Source: an uncultured Bacteroidales bacterium
GTDB lineage: Bacteria > Bacteroidota > Bacteroidia > Bacteroidales > Bacteroidaceae
Direction: 5' to 3'
Assembly (NCBI GenBank): GCA_902782245.1
Contig: CACZMI010000007.1
Coordinates: forward strand, 1 to 53,586
Length of the DNA stretch: 53,586 nt
This document shows, one piece after another, positions 53,431-53,586 of this stretch. The position numbers and the translations under genes are program-made. The notes below the pieces were generated by a model that was given only the letters and a program-made list of their open reading frames with translations, had not been told where the DNA came from and did no database searches. Position 1 is the first letter of the stretch; the number at the start of each line of letters is the position of its first letter.

Positions 53431-53586
53431 TTTGGTCAGAATCCAAACTCGCTCTATCTTTGCATCCGCTTTCCGAAAGGAACAGCACGCAAGAACGATC
53501 TTTGATACGATTTCATACAGACAAGTAGTACGACGGGCGTACTTTTCAAGAAGTATGTCCAAGGGTAATACGAACCGTCAATCAAA
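53431..53586 (+). promoter_or_regulatory. Strong promoter and leader, probably of an rRNA operon
   Basis: TTTG (53431-53434), 20-base spacer and TATCTTTG (53455-53462) form a consensus promoter. The downstream stretch has the features I associate with pre-16S leaders of Bacteroidales (GAACGATCTTTGATACG at about 53494, AAGTAGTACGACGG at about 53523, GAACCGTCAATCAAA at the edge). The 16S gene itself would lie to the right of the window. No protein-coding gene is supported between the DUF5686 start (53235) and the edge. Confidence 0.6.

Noticed and set aside
53202-53528. A 108-codon open frame near the right edge
   Set aside because: It runs over the DUF5686 5' end and two promoters, and lacks any recognisable domain.
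1-53586. CRISPR array, prophage, insertion sequence or toxin-antitoxin module
   Set aside because: No array of direct repeats, no transposase, integrase, capsid or toxin family was recognised on either strand.

Overview
The window comes from a member of the Bacteroidota, order Bacteroidales, probably close to Prevotella/Bacteroides. The main evidence is: (i) promoters of the Bacteroidota type (TTTG, 19-20 nt, TAnnTTTG) in front of many transcription units; (ii) a short primary sigma factor without region 1.1; (iii) lineage-typical families (TamL, DUF4296, DUF5686, fimbrillin, FAS1 lipoprotein, UxaE); (iv) starts mostly without Shine-Dalgarno sequences. Gene content is largely chromosomal housekeeping. 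I see no prophage, insertion sequence, CRISPR array or plasmid gene.

Layout. 1-5.0 kb: ileS (enters from the left edge and carries a one-base frameshift), a DksA/TraR-like gene, lspA and a DUF4296 lipoprotein. 5.0-9.0 kb: an RNA methyltransferase on the minus strand, then tamL and a metallo-beta-lactamase-fold nuclease. 9.0-9.2 kb: tRNA-Lys(CTT), whose 3' end is echoed in an inverted repeat with the shared terminator. 9.3-15.3 kb (minus): pdxB-uxaE-uxaC and a FAS1 lipoprotein. 15.4-25.0 kb: a signalling cassette. A rightward operon of two paralogous sensor kinases, a TPR membrane protein and a two-TM protein converges on a leftward operon of a fimbrillin-like lipoprotein, a membrane-anchored AraC regulator and two receiver-only response regulators. 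25.1-28.6 kb (minus): pyrB-pyrI-outer-membrane protein-glyA. 28.7-36.4 kb (plus): a tightly packed operon with PBP1A, kdsB, a MORN protein, a YhcH-family protein, glgB and a membrane protein. 36.5-39.3 kb: ppdK (minus). 39.5-42.0 kb: an RlmD-type methyltransferase, a secreted TonB-C-domain protein and a lipoprotein. 42.1-43.0 kb (minus): RNase P RNA followed by a zinc-ribbon/FHA gene. 43.1-50.6 kb (plus): a secreted C1 peptidase, an M16 lipoprotein peptidase, an HtrA protease, rpoD and a small secreted protein. 50.7-53.2 kb (minus): a DUF5686 outer-membrane protein. The last ~160 bases hold a strong consensus promoter and what looks like the leader of an rRNA operon.

Common themes are envelope biogenesis and quality control (lspA, tamL, PBP1A, kdsB, htrA, DUF5686), central carbon and nucleotide metabolism (uxaC/uxaE, ppdK, glgB, glyA, pyrBI, pdxB) and the translation/transcription core (ileS, rnpB, tRNA-Lys, rpoD, rRNA methyltransferases).

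The best candidate for something not well described is the 15.4-25.0 kb cassette. Its two kinases carry lipobox-like cysteines after the N-terminal hydrophobic segment and periplasmic-binding-like sensor regions. Neither has a fused receiver, and two output-less receivers, a membrane AraC protein and a fimbrillin-like lipoprotein lie beside them. Functions in that cassette are inference. Family calls come from motif recognition alone; no database search was run.
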